Origin: Superficieibacter electus
GTDB taxonomy: Bacteria > Pseudomonadota > Gammaproteobacteria > Enterobacterales > Enterobacteriaceae
Direction: 5' to 3'
Length of the DNA: 64,000 nucleotides
Assembly: GCF_002915575.1 (NCBI RefSeq)
Contig: NZ_PQGD01000017.1
Coordinates: 1-64,000 of the forward strand
The notes under the pieces were generated by a model, which saw nothing but the letters and a program-made list of their open reading frames with translations, did not search any database and was not told where the DNA came from. Shown here one piece after another: positions 52,564 to 62,676 of the stretch; positions within the stretch are counted from its first letter, which is position 1; each line of letters starts with the position of its first letter. The position numbers and the translations under genes are program-made.

Positions 52564-53154
52564 GTGCTCGAACGAATTAAAGTGTGCTTCACCGAAAGCA
52601 TCCAGACGCAAATCGCTGCGGCGGAAGCGCTGCCAGATGCCATTTCCCGTGCGGCAATGACGCTGGTGCAGTCGCTGCTTAACGGTAACAAAATTCTCTG
52701 CTGTGGCAATGGAACCTCTGCCGCCAACGCACAGCATTTTGCTGCCAGCATGATTAACCGTTTCGAGACCGAGCGTCCGGGTTTACCGGCAATGGCACTT
52801 AATACCGATAACGTGGTCTTAACCGCGATTGCTAACGATCGTTTGCATGATGAGATTTATGCCAAACAGGTGCGGGCGCTGGGCCATGCCGGTGATGTGT
52901 TGCTGGCGATTTCAACGCGTGGTAATAGCCGGGACATCGTGAAAGCGGTAGAAGCGGCAGTCACCCGTGATATGACCATTGTTGCACTGACCGGCTATGA
53001 CGGCGGCGAACTGGCTGGCCTACTGGGGCCACAGGACGTTGAGATCCGCATCCCTTCTCATCGCAGCGCGCGCATCCATGAAATGCATATGTTAACGGTC
53101 AACTGTTTATGCGATCTGATTGATAACACGCTATTTCCTCACCAGGACGATTAA
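52564..53154 (+). CDS. diaA: DnaA initiator-associating protein (SIS domain)
   Basis: 196 residues, the exact DiaA length, with the SIS fold ([37 protein letters not shown]). It binds DnaA as a tetramer and promotes ordered initiation at oriC. The start is GTG, as in E. coli. It lies 21 bp after yraN and 9 bp before dolP. Confidence 0.95.
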   Translation: MLERIKVCFTESIQTQIAAAEALPDAISRAAMTLVQSLLNGNKILCCGNGTSAANAQHFAASMINRFETERPGLPAMALNTDNVVLTAIANDRLHDEIYAKQVRALGHAGDVLLAISTRGNSRDIVKAVEAAVTRDMTIVALTGYDGGELAGLLGPQDVEIRIPSHRSARIHEMHMLTVNCLCDLIDNTLFPHQDD

Positions 53155-53163
53155 GGAGTACAC

Positions 53164-53739
53164 ATGAAGGCATTTTCGCCCCTCGCAGTCCTTATTTCCG
53201 CACTGCTCTTGCAGGGTTGCGTTGCTGCGGCGGTTGTCGGTACAGCAGCGGTAGGCACCAAAGCGGCAACCGATCCTCGCACCGTGGGCACTCAGGTGGA
53301 CGATGGAACGCTCGAACTCCGCGTCAACAGCGCGCTGGCTAAAGACGCGCAAATTAAGAAAGAGACGCGCATTAACGTCACCGCTTACCAGGGCAAGGTA
53401 CTGCTGGTCGGTCAGGCACCGAACAGCGATTTGTCTTCCCGTGCGAAGCAGATTGCCATGGGCGTCGATGGCGCAACCGAAGTGTTTAATGAAATCCGTC
53501 AGGGAAGCCCGATTGGTTTAGGCACCGCGTCCAACGATACGTGGATCACCACCAAAGTCCGCTCCCAGTTGCTGGCAAGCGATCAGGTGAAATCGTCGAA
53601 TGTGAAGGTGACGACGGAAAATGGCGAGGTGTTCCTGATGGGTCTGGTGACGGATACCGAAGCCAAAGCGGCGGCGGATATGGCCAGCCGGGTCAGTGGC
53701 GTGAAACACGTTACCACCGCGTTTACGTTTATTAAGTAA
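53164..53739 (+). CDS. dolP: Outer-membrane lipoprotein with two BON domains
   Basis: 191 residues, DolP/YraP. The lipobox LLLQGC gives Cys19. BON domain 1 is about 47-115 and BON domain 2 about 125-190 (TTENGEVFLMGLVTDTEAK). It supports outer-membrane integrity, septal wall amidase control and BAM function, and belongs to the sigma-E regulon in E. coli. A strong AAGGAG site precedes the ATG. Confidence 0.95.
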   Translation: MKAFSPLAVLISALLLQGCVAAAVVGTAAVGTKAATDPRTVGTQVDDGTLELRVNSALAKDAQIKKETRINVTAYQGKVLLVGQAPNSDLSSRAKQIAMGVDGATEVFNEIRQGSPIGLGTASNDTWITTKVRSQLLASDQVKSSNVKVTTENGEVFLMGLVTDTEAKAAADMASRVSGVKHVTTAFTFIK

Positions 53740-53745
53740 GTTGTA

Positions 53746-53861
53746 GCACGGCGAATGTATGATGCGCCGTGCCCTCCCTGCCCGGTGGCGCTGCGCTTAC
53801 CGGGCCTGGAAGGTCGAATAACGCCAGAATGCAGGCCGGGTAAGCGCAGCGCCACCCGGCA
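53746..53861. repeat. Stem-loop and BIME (two inverted REP units) after dolP
   Basis: GCACGGCG and CGCCGTGC (53746-53753 and 53765-53772) form a hairpin just after the dolP stop. Two REP-like units follow in opposite orientation, 53779-53809 (CCCGGTGGCGCTGCGCTTAC then CGGGCCTGG) and 53831-53861. Each can fold, and the pair forms a typical bacterial interspersed mosaic element between convergent genes, protecting or ending the transcripts. Confidence 0.85.
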
Positions 53862-53900
53862 TTACAACGACGCCGTCGCGGCGACAGTCAGCCGCCCCTC

Positions 53901-54935
53901 TTATGCCAGCGCAATACTTCCGACAATGATCCCGCCTATGGCCACCAATCCACCGGTCAGCCACAGCGCCTGTGCCGGAAACGCTTTATGCAGCATCACC
54001 AGCGACGGCAGACTGACCGCCGGTAGCGTCATCAGCAGCGCCAGCGCGGGAGCGGTTCCCATACCCGCCAGCATCATGGTCTGCACAATCGGGATTTCAG
54101 CGGCGGTTGGGATCACAAACAGACAGCCTGCAACGGCCATCGCTGCCACCCAGAAGAAGGTATTACCTACCACACCATCAGCATGCGGGAACAGCCAGAC
54201 CCGGGCTGCGCCGAGGACCAGCACCGCCAGAATATAAACCGGGATCGTATTCCAGAATAGCGTCCACAACGCCCGCCCCCAGCGGGAGAAGAAACTCCCC
54301 TGCACCGGCGTTTCAACCATATCCACCGCTGCCGGTGGTACGGAGTCCTTCACCAGACGCTGCACCAGCGTGGCGACAATCAATACCATCGCCACCCCGG
54401 CGACCAGCCGCACCAGCGCAAACTGCCAGCCGAGCACAAACCCCATAAACACCAGCGTGGCCGGGTTCAACAGCGGGTTACCCATCCAGAACGCCAGCGC
54501 ACCGCCCATTGATACCTGCTGACGGCGCAGCCCGACCGTGACCGGTGCCGCGCAGCAGGAGCACATCATGCCGGGCAGAGAAAAAATCGTCCCCAGCAGC
54601 GTGCCCTGAAAGCGCGGCTGGCCCAGGGTACGCAGCAGCCAGTTACGCGGGATCAGCACCTGTACCAGCGAACCCAGAATGACGCCCAGCACAGCCGCTT
54701 TCCATACGGCGAGGAAATAGACCAGCGCGTAATCCCATGCCGCGCGTAATGGGCTGGCATCCGCCTGGGCAAGAATAGATTTACCGATACTGTGCGTTTC
54801 AGCCGCCGTGAAGGCTTTGCCATAGTAAGGCTGCCATTTCACATACCACAGGCCGACGATAACAACGAGAAAGAAAAGCGCGGGCTTCCACCACTGATGT
54901 GATGATGCCGATTGAGATGAAGACTGACCAGTCAT
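53901..54935 (-). CDS. yraQ: UPF0718 permease YraQ
   Basis: 344 residues, close to E. coli YraQ (346), with about eight hydrophobic helices. The conserved Cys cluster GMMCSCCAAPVTVGLRRQQ, in pieces, is the family signature and suggests thiol or metal handling. The permease's substrate is unknown; relatives occur near arsenic and metal genes. It is transcribed alone, opposite to dolP. Confidence 0.93.
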   Translation of the reverse strand: MTGQSSSQSASSHQWWKPALFFLVVIVGLWYVKWQPYYGKAFTAAETHSIGKSILAQADASPLRAAWDYALVYFLAVWKAAVLGVILGSLVQVLIPRNWLLRTLGQPRFQGTLLGTIFSLPGMMCSCCAAPVTVGLRRQQVSMGGALAFWMGNPLLNPATLVFMGFVLGWQFALVRLVAGVAMVLIVATLVQRLVKDSVPPAAVDMVETPVQGSFFSRWGRALWTLFWNTIPVYILAVLVLGAARVWLFPHADGVVGNTFFWVAAMAVAGCLFVIPTAAEIPIVQTMMLAGMGTAPALALLMTLPAVSLPSLVMLHKAFPAQALWLTGGLVAIGGIIVGSIALA

Positions 54936-55010
54936 AACATTCCCCGGAGATAATTATGGTTTTACAGAAACCGGGGCATAGTACGCTGGTCAAAATATTT
55001 ATGGAAATTA

Positions 55011-55658
55011 TTAATCGTTATTACGTGCAGCAATTTCCCGTAATGCGGACGACGAGAGAATGCGCACCGGCTCACCTTCCTCCGTCAGGGCCTCAGAAAG
55101 CAAGGCCCGCGCGACATCTCTGGCGTTAATCGATTTCAAATTACCCGGCAGCAGTTTAAAGATCGGGGCCAACAATGATTCATTCACCCGATGTTTTTCA
55201 CGATCGCCCAGCAGCATGGAGGGACGGGCGATGGTCAGGCGCGGCCACTGTTGCGCAATCAGGGCTTCCTCCATCTTCCCCTTCACCCGATTGTAGAAAA
55301 ACGGTGAACTGGCGCTGGCTCCCATCGCGCTGACCACCAGCATATGCGTTGCCCCCAGACGTCTTCCGGTAAGCGCGGTATCCACCACTAATGTATAATC
55401 CGCATGAATAAATGCTTCCTTTGAACCTGCCTCCCGTCGGGTGGTTCCCAGACAGCAGAACACCATATCCACCGGCGTGGTCACCTGCGCCAGCGCATCG
55501 GTCAACTGGGGATCAACCGGGTTAAAAACGCCGGAAATATCGTTAAGCGGGCGTCGCGTCGGCGCAGCGATACCGGTGACCCGCGCTTCCTGAAGTAACA
55601 TACGCAACAGATGATCGCCCACCAGCCCGGTCGCACCGGTCAGTAAAACCTGACTCAT
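55011..55658 (-). CDS. yraR: NAD(P)-binding Rossmann protein YraR
   Basis: 215 residues, like YraR (211). The dinucleotide motif is [17 protein letters not shown]. The NAD(P)-binding/NmrA-like fold continues with [17 protein letters not shown]. The substrate is unknown. It is divergent from yhbO and may share an upstream region of 129 bp. Confidence 0.92.
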   Translation of the reverse strand: MSQVLLTGATGLVGDHLLRMLLQEARVTGIAAPTRRPLNDISGVFNPVDPQLTDALAQVTTPVDMVFCCLGTTRREAGSKEAFIHADYTLVVDTALTGRRLGATHMLVVSAMGASASSPFFYNRVKGKMEEALIAQQWPRLTIARPSMLLGDREKHRVNESLLAPIFKLLPGNLKSINARDVARALLSEALTEEGEPVRILSSSALREIAARNND

Positions 55659-55787
55659 TGTTCTCTCCTTCCGATATGCGGATTTGTCCGTGTTGCAATC
55701 TCGCAGGTCTGCACCACACTTAAACGTCTACGGTAAGTATTTACCATATCCAGAGAAAATGATCTGAAGCCAGACAACGGAGGAAAC

Positions 55788-56306
55788 ATGGGCAAGAAAA
55801 TAGCGGTCTTGATCACCGACGAGTTTGAAGATTCAGAATTTACCTCACCGGCAGAAGCGTACAAAAAGGCCGGGCACGAGGTGATCACCATTGAGAAAGA
55901 AGCCGGTAAGACGGTGAAGGGGAAACAGGGCGACGCCAGTGTGAAGATCGATAAGAGCATTGATGAGGTCAGCCCGGCAGAGTTTGATGCGCTGCTGCTA
56001 CCCGGCGGCCATTCGCCAGACTCACTGCGTGGCGACGATCGTTTTGTTACCTTTACCCGCGATTTCGTTAACAGCGGCAAGCCCGTATTCGCCATCTGCC
56101 ACGGTCCGCAATTGTTGATCAGCGCCGAGGTGGTGCGCGGACGCAAGCTGACCGCGGTGAAGCCTATCGTGATTGACGTCAAGAACGCCGGGGCCGAATT
56201 CTTCGACCAGGAAGTCGTGGTAGATAAGGATCAACTGGTTACCAGCCGCACGCCGGATGATTTACCCGCCTTTAACCGCGAAGCGTTACGCCTGCTCGGA
56301 GCCTGA
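55788..56306 (+). CDS. yhbO: DJ-1/PfpI-family protein deglycase YhbO
   Basis: 172 residues, same as E. coli YhbO. The nucleophile Cys104 is in [10 protein letters not shown]. It is reported to protect against oxidative, thermal and glycation stress as a deglycase, though that activity is debated. An ACGGAGG site precedes the ATG. The 3' end overlaps convergent yhbP by 21 nt. Confidence 0.94.
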   Translation: MGKKIAVLITDEFEDSEFTSPAEAYKKAGHEVITIEKEAGKTVKGKQGDASVKIDKSIDEVSPAEFDALLLPGGHSPDSLRGDDRFVTFTRDFVNSGKPVFAICHGPQLLISAEVVRGRKLTAVKPIVIDVKNAGAEFFDQEVVVDKDQLVTSRTPDDLPAFNREALRLLGA

Positions 56307-56729
56307 GTTGCGTAACCAGTAAAGCTTTTTACCAAAGCCCAGGGTGTTATCGGTAAACTTCAGTTCGTCGGGGCGAATCTCCCAGACGGGCGCAGATACC
56401 ACTCTGGCAACCGGAAAGCGATGGTTGTAGCGGGCACGCATCATCTCGCTTTCCTTTCCTTCCAGACGTCGAATTTCACCTTTGAACTGCACGCCACGGA
56501 TCAGCGCCACGGTTTTCGGTTGTCCGTTAATAGTGCCAGCCACCGGCGCATGCAGTCCGGTCATCTGCGCATGGCGGGTGTTATCCTCGCTCAGCACATA
56601 GAAAGCGACGTTTTGCGGATCGTAAACGTAGAATGCATTCGCACACCAGAGTTCACCCTCACGGGCCACGCACCAGGTGATCACGTGCTGCTTAGCAATC
56701 CAGCGGCTTATTGCGGCAAGCGTTTCCAT
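56286..56729 (-). CDS. yhbP: UPF0306 protein YhbP
   Basis: 147 residues, the E. coli length. It resembles flavin-binding pyridoxamine-oxidase-like split barrels ([29 protein letters not shown]). Function is unknown. It is convergent and overlapping with yhbO. Confidence 0.92.
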   Translation of the reverse strand: METLAAISRWIAKQHVITWCVAREGELWCANAFYVYDPQNVAFYVLSEDNTRHAQMTGLHAPVAGTINGQPKTVALIRGVQFKGEIRRLEGKESEMMRARYNHRFPVARVVSAPVWEIRPDELKFTDNTLGFGKKLYWLRNSGSEQA

Positions 56730-56783
56730 CCAGCCTCTCCCTTATGTTATGGTGCGCTCACCTTAACATAGTGGCTATCAACC

Positions 56784-57059
56784 GTGTGCTGGTATCTTTA
56801 TTTAATCCGAACGGAAAACAATGCCCTCTACACCGGGATCACCACCGATGTTGCGCGTCGCTTTGGGCAACATCAGACAGGTAAAGGCGCAAAAGCCCTG
56901 CGCGGGAAAGGAGAGTTGACGCTGGCCTTTTTCGAGCAAGTCGGAGAACGCTCGCTGGCATTACGTCTGGAATACCGAATAAAACAGCTCACGAAGCGCC
57001 AGAAAGAGCGCCTCGTCGCCGGAGAGATTTTGCTAAAAAGTCTGATTACAGACGATTAA
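56784..57059 (+). CDS. yhbQ: GIY-YIG domain protein YhbQ
   Basis: 91 residues, slightly shorter than E. coli YhbQ (100). The GIY-YIG motif is [21 protein letters not shown], in pieces, with conserved Arg and the catalytic-type Glu region [19 protein letters not shown]. The start is GTG at 56784; an in-frame stop lies just upstream. It is a small nuclease-like protein implicated in DNA damage tolerance. The C-terminus is shorter and unlike E. coli's, and it overlaps convergent yhbS by 14 nt. Confidence 0.9.
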   Translation: MCWYLYLIRTENNALYTGITTDVARRFGQHQTGKGAKALRGKGELTLAFFEQVGERSLALRLEYRIKQLTKRQKERLVAGEILLKSLITDD

Positions 57060-57549
57060 AGTGGTCGTGGTACTCCACCTGCCCATGTACGTTGACCAGT
57101 GCGTCGTCAGCCAGACGATGTACCTGAAACGCACTTTCGCTACCCGGCCAGCGGCAGCGTAAATCGTAACGGGAGGCTGATTCAAACCCGAGGCGGCTGT
57201 AAAAAGCCGGATCGCCCAGCGTGACTACGGCGGCGTAGCCAAATTCATTCAGGGAATCGAGGCCTTCATACACCAACTGGCGCGCCAGCCCTTGCCCCCG
57301 ATAGTTTTCATCTACGGCCAGCGGTGCCAGCCCCACCCACTGCAAGTCTTCACCTTCGACGTCTACCGGGCTGAAAGCGACGTAGCCAATGACCTGCCCT
57401 TCGTCATCGGTCGCGACCAGGCCCAACGTGAGCAGGCCATCCTCGCGTAAATCGTGGATCAGTTTTGCTTCGGCATCGCTCTGGAAAGAACGACGCAACA
57501 GGGCATCAATACCCGGCGCATCAATGGGAATTTCAACGCGAATCAGCAT
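57046..57549 (-). CDS. yhbS: GNAT-family acetyltransferase YhbS
   Basis: 167 residues, same as E. coli YhbS. The acetyl-CoA motif is [18 protein letters not shown]. Its C-terminal region matches the family closely. It overlaps the upstream ubiT gene by 7 nt and is probably co-transcribed with it. The acceptor is not known from sequence. Confidence 0.93.
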   Translation of the reverse strand: MLIRVEIPIDAPGIDALLRRSFQSDAEAKLIHDLREDGLLTLGLVATDDEGQVIGYVAFSPVDVEGEDLQWVGLAPLAVDENYRGQGLARQLVYEGLDSLNEFGYAAVVTLGDPAFYSRLGFESASRYDLRCRWPGSESAFQVHRLADDALVNVHGQVEYHDHFNRL

Positions 57550-58067
57550 GGTTCACCTACCGATCTGTTTGTGGTTTCCGGCGGTGTTTTCAGCCCCGCC
57601 TCAACAAAGTCCGCCAGTTGCAGCAGCATCATGCGTAACGCTTTTGGCATCTGCTCCAGTTCGATGGCGTCCATCAGGTTCTTCACGTACAGACCCAGTT
57701 CGGTATCGCCTTCAATCACCAGGCGGCGCTGGAAGAAAAGCGTATCGGGGTCCTGACGGCGCGCAGCGATCATTAACAGATCGCTGGCATCAGCGCTAAA
57801 GCTCACGTCAGCCTCAGCCGTTTCACTGACGATCAGACACGCGTTCTCAACGGAGGTGTACCATTTAAGGCCGATATCACGCACCTCAATACTCAACCAG
57901 CGGCCGTCAAGAAACTCCAGCTCCCCGTCTGCCAGAGCCTGGCGAAATTGCCAGCGTAGCATCTGTTCCAGCACCTGACGCTTAAGGGCAAAGGGCGTCA
58001 GCTTCACCGGCACACTCATCAGCGACGGACCAAGGTGAACCAGGCGTGAACGCAGTTTATCCAGCAC
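57543..58067 (-). CDS. ubiT: Anaerobic ubiquinone biosynthesis accessory factor UbiT (SCP2)
   Basis: 174 residues, YhbT/UbiT with an SCP2 sterol-carrier-like lipid-binding domain (about 45-145). UbiT binds lipids such as ubiquinone precursors and is essential for oxygen-independent ubiquinone synthesis together with UbiU and UbiV. It is divergent from ubiU, as in E. coli, so the trio shares a promoter region (58068-58285). Confidence 0.93.
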   Translation of the reverse strand: MLDKLRSRLVHLGPSLMSVPVKLTPFALKRQVLEQMLRWQFRQALADGELEFLDGRWLSIEVRDIGLKWYTSVENACLIVSETAEADVSFSADASDLLMIAARRQDPDTLFFQRRLVIEGDTELGLYVKNLMDAIELEQMPKALRMMLLQLADFVEAGLKTPPETTNRSVGEPC

Positions 58068-58285
58068 GAGCTTTACTCCCTCAATTCAATAATTCCATCA
58101 TTCTGCCATATCAGATAAACGACATGGCGGCGTAAATCAACAATTACGTTATGAAGACGTTATTATTGGCACCATCAATACGCGTTTAACTGCCTCAAAT
58201 CAAAAATTGTCGCAGTCAGGTTAACTAAAATTCCAGTTCGTTAACAATTTGCGGCCCGCAAGGGGTGCAACGTTCAGGAAATTTT

Positions 58286-59281
58286 ATGGAGCTCCTCTGT
58301 CCTGCTGGCAACCTTCCGGCGCTTAAGGCGGCCATCGAAAATGGCGCTGACGCCGTCTATATCGGGCTGAAAGATGACACCAACGCCCGCCATTTTGCCG
58401 GGCTTAACTTTACCGAGAAAAAATTACAGGAAGCTGTGAGCTTCGTGCATCAGCACCGCCGCAAACTGCACATCGCCATTAATACTTTCGCCCATCCGGA
58501 CGGCTATGCCCGCTGGCAACGTGCAGTGGATATGGCCGCTCAGTTAGGAGCAGATGCGCTCATCCTTGCCGATCTCGCGATGCTTGAGTATGCCGCCGTT
58601 CGCTACCCGCATATTGAGCGTCATGTCTCAGTCCAGGCATCAGCCACCAATGAAGAGGCGATCCGTTTCTATCACCGTCATTTTGACGTCGCACGCGTGG
58701 TGCTGCCACGCGTCCTTTCTATTCATCAGGTCAAACAGCTTGCCCGCGTAACACCAGTACCGCTGGAGGTGTTCGCTTTTGGTAGCCTGTGCATCATGGC
58801 GGAAGGTCGCTGCTATCTCTCTTCTTATTTAACGGGCGAGTCGCCAAATACCGTAGGAGCCTGTTCTCCGGCACGTTTTGTACGCTGGCAACAAACGCCA
58901 CAGGGGCTGGAGTCGCGCCTTAATGAGGTGCTGATCGATCGCTATCAGGACGGGGAAAACGCAGGCTACCCAACGCTGTGCAAAGGCCGCTATCTGGTGG
59001 ATGGTGAACGTTATCACGCGCTGGAAGAGCCGACCAGCCTCAACACGCTGGAGCTGCTGCCAGAATTACTGGCCGCCGGAATAGCTTCGGTGAAAATCGA
59101 AGGCCGTCAGCGCAGCCCGGCCTACGTCAGCCAGGTCGCGAAAGTGTGGCGGCAGGCAATTGACCGCTGTATGGCTTCGCCGCAGGAATACGTCCCGCAA
59201 CGCGCATGGATGGATGCGCTCGGCGCGATGTCTGAAGGTACACAAACCACACTCGGTGCGTATCACCGTAAATGGCAGTAG
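58286..59281 (+). CDS. ubiU: O2-independent ubiquinone hydroxylase subunit UbiU
   Basis: 331 residues from the ATG at 58286 (MELLCPAGN), matching E. coli UbiU. A frame from 58265 adds seven non-family residues. The U32-type TIM barrel holds the 4Fe-4S ligands Cys169, Cys176, Cys193 and Cys232. With UbiV it performs hydroxylation without oxygen, using prephenate as oxygen donor. Its 3' end is close to the ubiV start. Confidence 0.95.
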   Translation: MELLCPAGNLPALKAAIENGADAVYIGLKDDTNARHFAGLNFTEKKLQEAVSFVHQHRRKLHIAINTFAHPDGYARWQRAVDMAAQLGADALILADLAMLEYAAVRYPHIERHVSVQASATNEEAIRFYHRHFDVARVVLPRVLSIHQVKQLARVTPVPLEVFAFGSLCIMAEGRCYLSSYLTGESPNTVGACSPARFVRWQQTPQGLESRLNEVLIDRYQDGENAGYPTLCKGRYLVDGERYHALEEPTSLNTLELLPELLAAGIASVKIEGRQRSPAYVSQVAKVWRQAIDRCMASPQEYVPQRAWMDALGAMSEGTQTTLGAYHRKWQ

Positions 59282-59289
59282 GGAATCAC

Positions 59290-60168
59290 ATGAAATACTC
59301 ACTCGGACCAGTGCTTTATTACTGGTCAAAAGAGACGCTGGAGGATTTTTACCAGCAGGCCGCCACCAGCAGCGCCGACACGATTTATCTTGGCGAAGCG
59401 GTATGCAGCAAGCGCCGGGCGACCAAAGTCGGTGACTGGCTGGAGATGGCAAAATCGCTGGCAAACAGCGGCAAGCAGGTGGTGCTTTCCACGCTGGCGC
59501 TGGTACAGGCGTCATCTGAGCTGGGCGAGCTGAAACGCTTTATTGATAACGGCGAATTTCTGCTGGAAGCCAGCGACATAGGTGTCGTCAATATGTGCGC
59601 CGAACGTAAGCTACCGTTTGTCGCCGGACATGCGCTTAACTGTTACAACGCGGTCACGCTGCGCCTTTTACTGAAACAAGGTATGGTTCGTTGGTGTATG
59701 CCGGTGGAACTGTCCCGCGACTGGCTGATCAACCTGCTTAATCAGTGCGACGAACTGGGCATTCGCCAGCAGTTTGAAGTCGAAGTCCTCAGTTACGGGC
59801 ATTTGCCGCTGGCCTACTCTGCACGCTGCTTCACCGCCCGCTCGGAAGACCGGCCAAAAGATGAGTGCGAAACCTGCTGCATTAAGTATCCTAACGGGCG
59901 CAACGTACTGTCGCAGGAAAATCAGCAGGTGTTTGTGCTTAATGGTATTCAGACCATGAGCGGCTACGTATATAACCTCGGTAATGAACTCACGTCGATG
60001 AAAGGCATTGTCGATATGGTGCGCTTGTCGCCATTAGGCACGGAAACCTTCGCCATGCTCGATGCCTTCCGCGCTAACGAAACGGGGGCTGCTCCACTGG
60101 CCCTTGCGCCACATAGCGATTGTAACGGCTACTGGAAGCGACTGGCCGGGCTGGAACTGCAGGCGTAA
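59290..60168 (+). CDS. ubiV: O2-independent ubiquinone hydroxylase subunit UbiV
   Basis: 292 residues from the ATG at 59290 (MKYSLGPVL), the E. coli length. Fe-S ligands are Cys39 (EAVCSKRR) and the C-terminal cluster in ECETCCIKYPNG with a further Cys in SARCFTARS. It forms a heterodimer with UbiU. An 8-bp gap follows ubiU. A long inverted repeat lies between ubiV and yhbW. Confidence 0.95.
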   Translation: MKYSLGPVLYYWSKETLEDFYQQAATSSADTIYLGEAVCSKRRATKVGDWLEMAKSLANSGKQVVLSTLALVQASSELGELKRFIDNGEFLLEASDIGVVNMCAERKLPFVAGHALNCYNAVTLRLLLKQGMVRWCMPVELSRDWLINLLNQCDELGIRQQFEVEVLSYGHLPLAYSARCFTARSEDRPKDECETCCIKYPNGRNVLSQENQQVFVLNGIQTMSGYVYNLGNELTSMKGIVDMVRLSPLGTETFAMLDAFRANETGAAPLALAPHSDCNGYWKRLAGLELQA

Positions 60169-60172
60169 AAAA

Positions 60173-60242
60173 GCTCACTTTGTTAACAACTATAATGAAA
60201 TCTTAATGCAGTATTAAAAGATTAACCGGTAACAAAGTGAGC
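60173..60242 (+). promoter_or_regulatory. Long stem-loop with perfect 13-bp arms overlapping the yhbW ribosome-binding site
   Basis: GCTCACTTTGTTA (60173-60185) and TAACAAAGTGAGC (60230-60242) are perfectly complementary, enclosing 44 nt that contain a smaller stem TTAAT-GCAGT-ATTAA. The only Shine-Dalgarno-like sequence for yhbW (GTGAG, 60237-60241) lies in the right arm, 5 nt from the ATG. Folding would hide it from ribosomes coming from ubiV read-through. Alternatively it is a terminator or an operator. Confidence 0.6.
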
Positions 60243-60246
60243 CGTT

Positions 60247-61254
60247 ATGACTGATAAATCGATCCCCTTTTCGGTGCTGGATCTCGCGCCGATCCCGCAA
60301 GGCTCCTCAGCCAGAGAAGCCTTCTCGCATTCCCTGGCGCTGGCACAGCTGGCGGAAAAGCGTGGCTATCATCGCTACTGGCTGGCGGAACACCATAATA
60401 TGACCGGCATTGCCAGCGCGGCGACGTCGGTGCTGATTGGCTATCTCGCCGCCAACACCACGACATTGCACCTCGGTTCCGGCGGCGTGATGCTGCCAAA
60501 TCACTCACCACTGGTGATTGCCGAGCAGTTCGGTACGCTGAATACGCTTTATCCGGGACGTATTGATCTGGGGCTGGGTCGCGCGCCGGGTAGCGACCAG
60601 CCGACCATGCGCGCCCTGCGTCGTCATATGAGCGGCGATATTGATAATTTCCCGCGCGATGTTAATGAGCTGGTGGAGTGGTTTGACGCCCGCGATCCTC
60701 ATCCGCAGGTGCGTCCGGTGCCCGGCTACGGCGAGAAGATCCCGGTGTGGCTGTTAGGCTCAAGTCTCTACAGCGCGCAACTTGCCGCCCAGCTCGGTCT
60801 GCCATTTGCCTTTGCCTCACACTTCGCGCCGGATATGCTGTTCCAGGCGCTGCATCTCTATCGCACTAACTTCAAGCCCTCCGCGCGGCTGGAAAAACCG
60901 TACGCGATGGTATGCATTAATATTGTCACCGCCGACAGCAATCGCGATGCCGAATTCCTGTTTACCTCTATGCAACAGGCGTTCGTCAAACTGCGCCGCG
61001 GTGAAACCGGCCAGCTTCCGCCACCGATAGAGAATATGGACACTTTCTGGTCGCCGTCCGAGCAGTACGGCGTACAGCAGGCGCTGAGCATGTCGCTGGT
61101 AGGCGATAAAGCGAAGGTTCGCCATGGTCTGCAATCGATTTTGCGCGAAACGGATGCCGATGAGATTATGGTTAACGGTCAGATTTTCGATCATCAGGCG
61201 CGTCTGCATTCGTTTGATCTGGCGATGGACGTTAAAGAAGAGCTGTTTAGTTAA
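60247..61254 (+). CDS. yhbW: Luciferase-like flavin monooxygenase YhbW
   Basis: 335 residues, the E. coli length. The bacterial luciferase-like TIM barrel is clear: [45 protein letters not shown] and [22 protein letters not shown]. It probably uses FMNH2. The substrate is unknown. It overlaps the convergent YkuD-domain gene by 8 nt. Confidence 0.93.
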   Translation: MTDKSIPFSVLDLAPIPQGSSAREAFSHSLALAQLAEKRGYHRYWLAEHHNMTGIASAATSVLIGYLAANTTTLHLGSGGVMLPNHSPLVIAEQFGTLNTLYPGRIDLGLGRAPGSDQPTMRALRRHMSGDIDNFPRDVNELVEWFDARDPHPQVRPVPGYGEKIPVWLLGSSLYSAQLAAQLGLPFAFASHFAPDMLFQALHLYRTNFKPSARLEKPYAMVCINIVTADSNRDAEFLFTSMQQAFVKLRRGETGQLPPPIENMDTFWSPSEQYGVQQALSMSLVGDKAKVRHGLQSILRETDADEIMVNGQIFDHQARLHSFDLAMDVKEELFS

Positions 61255-61960
61255 TTTTATAGCGCCGGTTTTCGACCGTCACAGTCGGAAGCCGGTGATT
61301 TTTTTCGAAGTAGTCATAACCTGGTTTTAATGACTGCCAGAAAGCGTAGTCGGGCCATTTCGTCGCGCGCTGCATATTCGCCGCCGTCATGGAAAAAGGG
61401 AAAATATGCACCGGCACACGTTGTTGCCCGCTATTGAGCGCCTGCGCCACCAGCTGGTATATCTCGTCTATGCCGTCATCGGTCATCGCGTAGCAGCCCG
61501 CAGAAACGCAGCTACCGTGCACCATAATAAAATCCCCGGTGTAGCCGTTTGCCCGATCGTAAGCGTTGGGGTAACCAATATTAAATGCCCGATGGTAATG
61601 ACTCTTCGGGTTCAGCAGCCCTTTTGTGGTGGCATAGAATCCTTCCGGGCTTTTGCCATCGCCCTGTTTGTGTTTTGGCCCTAAACCACCCGACCAGGCA
61701 CAAATAGTCCAGGTTTTATACAGTTCATAAGGTTTATTTCCGGCGCTGGACCACAACTCAAGCTTGTCTTCAGCTTTCAGAATACGGATAAACACACGGT
61801 CACCGGGGTGGATTTCTTTCGGCGGTAAGGGTGCGGGAGGCGCGGTTTTCTCCTCAGGCAGAAAAGGGATTTCCTCTTGCGGGACGGGCCAGAAAAAACG
61901 AATACCGACTGCGATTATTGCGGCACAGAGTATCAGATAGAATAACCCCGCACGTCCCAT
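61247..61960 (-). CDS. YkuD-domain (L,D-transpeptidase-like) protein
   Basis: 237 residues. An N-terminal transmembrane anchor (about 5-24) and a Pro-rich linker (about 27-48) lead into a YkuD domain. The catalytic motif is HGSCVSAGC with His148 and Cys156. It resembles DpaA/YafK (246 residues) of E. coli, which cleaves Lpp from peptidoglycan, more than the LdtA-E cross-linkers, because it has the [32 protein letters not shown], in pieces, YafK-type segment. It would act in the periplasm. It is absent between yhbW and mtr in E. coli K-12. Confidence 0.85.
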   Translation of the reverse strand: MGRAGLFYLILCAAIIAVGIRFFWPVPQEEIPFLPEEKTAPPAPLPPKEIHPGDRVFIRILKAEDKLELWSSAGNKPYELYKTWTICAWSGGLGPKHKQGDGKSPEGFYATTKGLLNPKSHYHRAFNIGYPNAYDRANGYTGDFIMVHGSCVSAGCYAMTDDGIDEIYQLVAQALNSGQQRVPVHIFPFSMTAANMQRATKWPDYAFWQSLKPGYDYFEKNHRLPTVTVENRRYKIN

Positions 61961-62116
61961 TACTCGCTCTCCGCCTCGCTTATCAGCCGGTCATTACTAT
62001 ACGTTTTCCGCCTCAGGCTGTCCTTTTGAAACGCTCCGGCAAATAGTCCATTTCTGGACTTAAATGAGTCAGGAGCACCTTTATAATGACGGATAAAACG
62101 TTATCAGAGGATCAGC

Positions 62117-62659
62117 ATGATGAGTGAACCAGCATCATTTTTTCTCCACGCCCACATCACCCGGGATAATCTGCAGGCATTTTTACGTTCTCCTGCGAAA
62201 AATATGGAAGACTATAGCGACTGGCTGGACTGGTTCAGTGCGGAGCAACGGATATACGGCGATCCGGCAAAGATGCTACGCGATCTTGCCGGTTGTAACG
62301 CTGGCACCAGCAAAGACAATATCTGTGCCGAACATATCACGTTCGATGCGCAGACGCAGATCGTCACCATGGACCACATCTTCCTGTCGGAAAGTTTTGA
62401 TGATTTTTTGCCTCTGGTCGTCTGTCTGCGGGGGATGGAAAAATTCATTACGCCAGCCACGCAAAATAACTTTCTGCTGATTTATTCCTACTGGTGGGGA
62501 GCAGAGAAAGACGTCAGTATCGGTATCGAATTCGACGACGGCAAGAGCAAGATAATAGCAAACCCACAGGTGGAAAATTTGACTATCGCGAATGCCTTCT
62601 TTGATGAACATGGTGACGCGCTGGCAGAGGAGCTGTACAACAAACAGGGTTATATTTGA
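62117..62659 (+). CDS. Unknown soluble protein
   Basis: 180 residues (or 179 from the second ATG at 62120). There is no signal peptide and no transmembrane segment. It is acidic, with aromatic clusters (YSDWLDWFSAEQRIYGDP; IYSYWWGAEKDVSIGIEFDDGKSKII). An AGAGGA site lies before the ATG. I do not recognise the family; the size, acidity and aromatic content recall some immunity-type proteins, but no toxin gene is beside it. It sits between the YkuD gene and mtr, and a strong palindrome follows the stop. Confidence 0.7.
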   Translation: MMSEPASFFLHAHITRDNLQAFLRSPAKNMEDYSDWLDWFSAEQRIYGDPAKMLRDLAGCNAGTSKDNICAEHITFDAQTQIVTMDHIFLSESFDDFLPLVVCLRGMEKFITPATQNNFLLIYSYWWGAEKDVSIGIEFDDGKSKIIANPQVENLTIANAFFDEHGDALAEELYNKQGYI

Positions 62660-62676
62660 TGACATTAATCGGGATA

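Noticed and set aside
58140-58200. Possible FNR site in the ubiT-ubiU promoter
   Set aside because: One ATCAA half is present, but the partner half does not match TTGAT at the required spacing.
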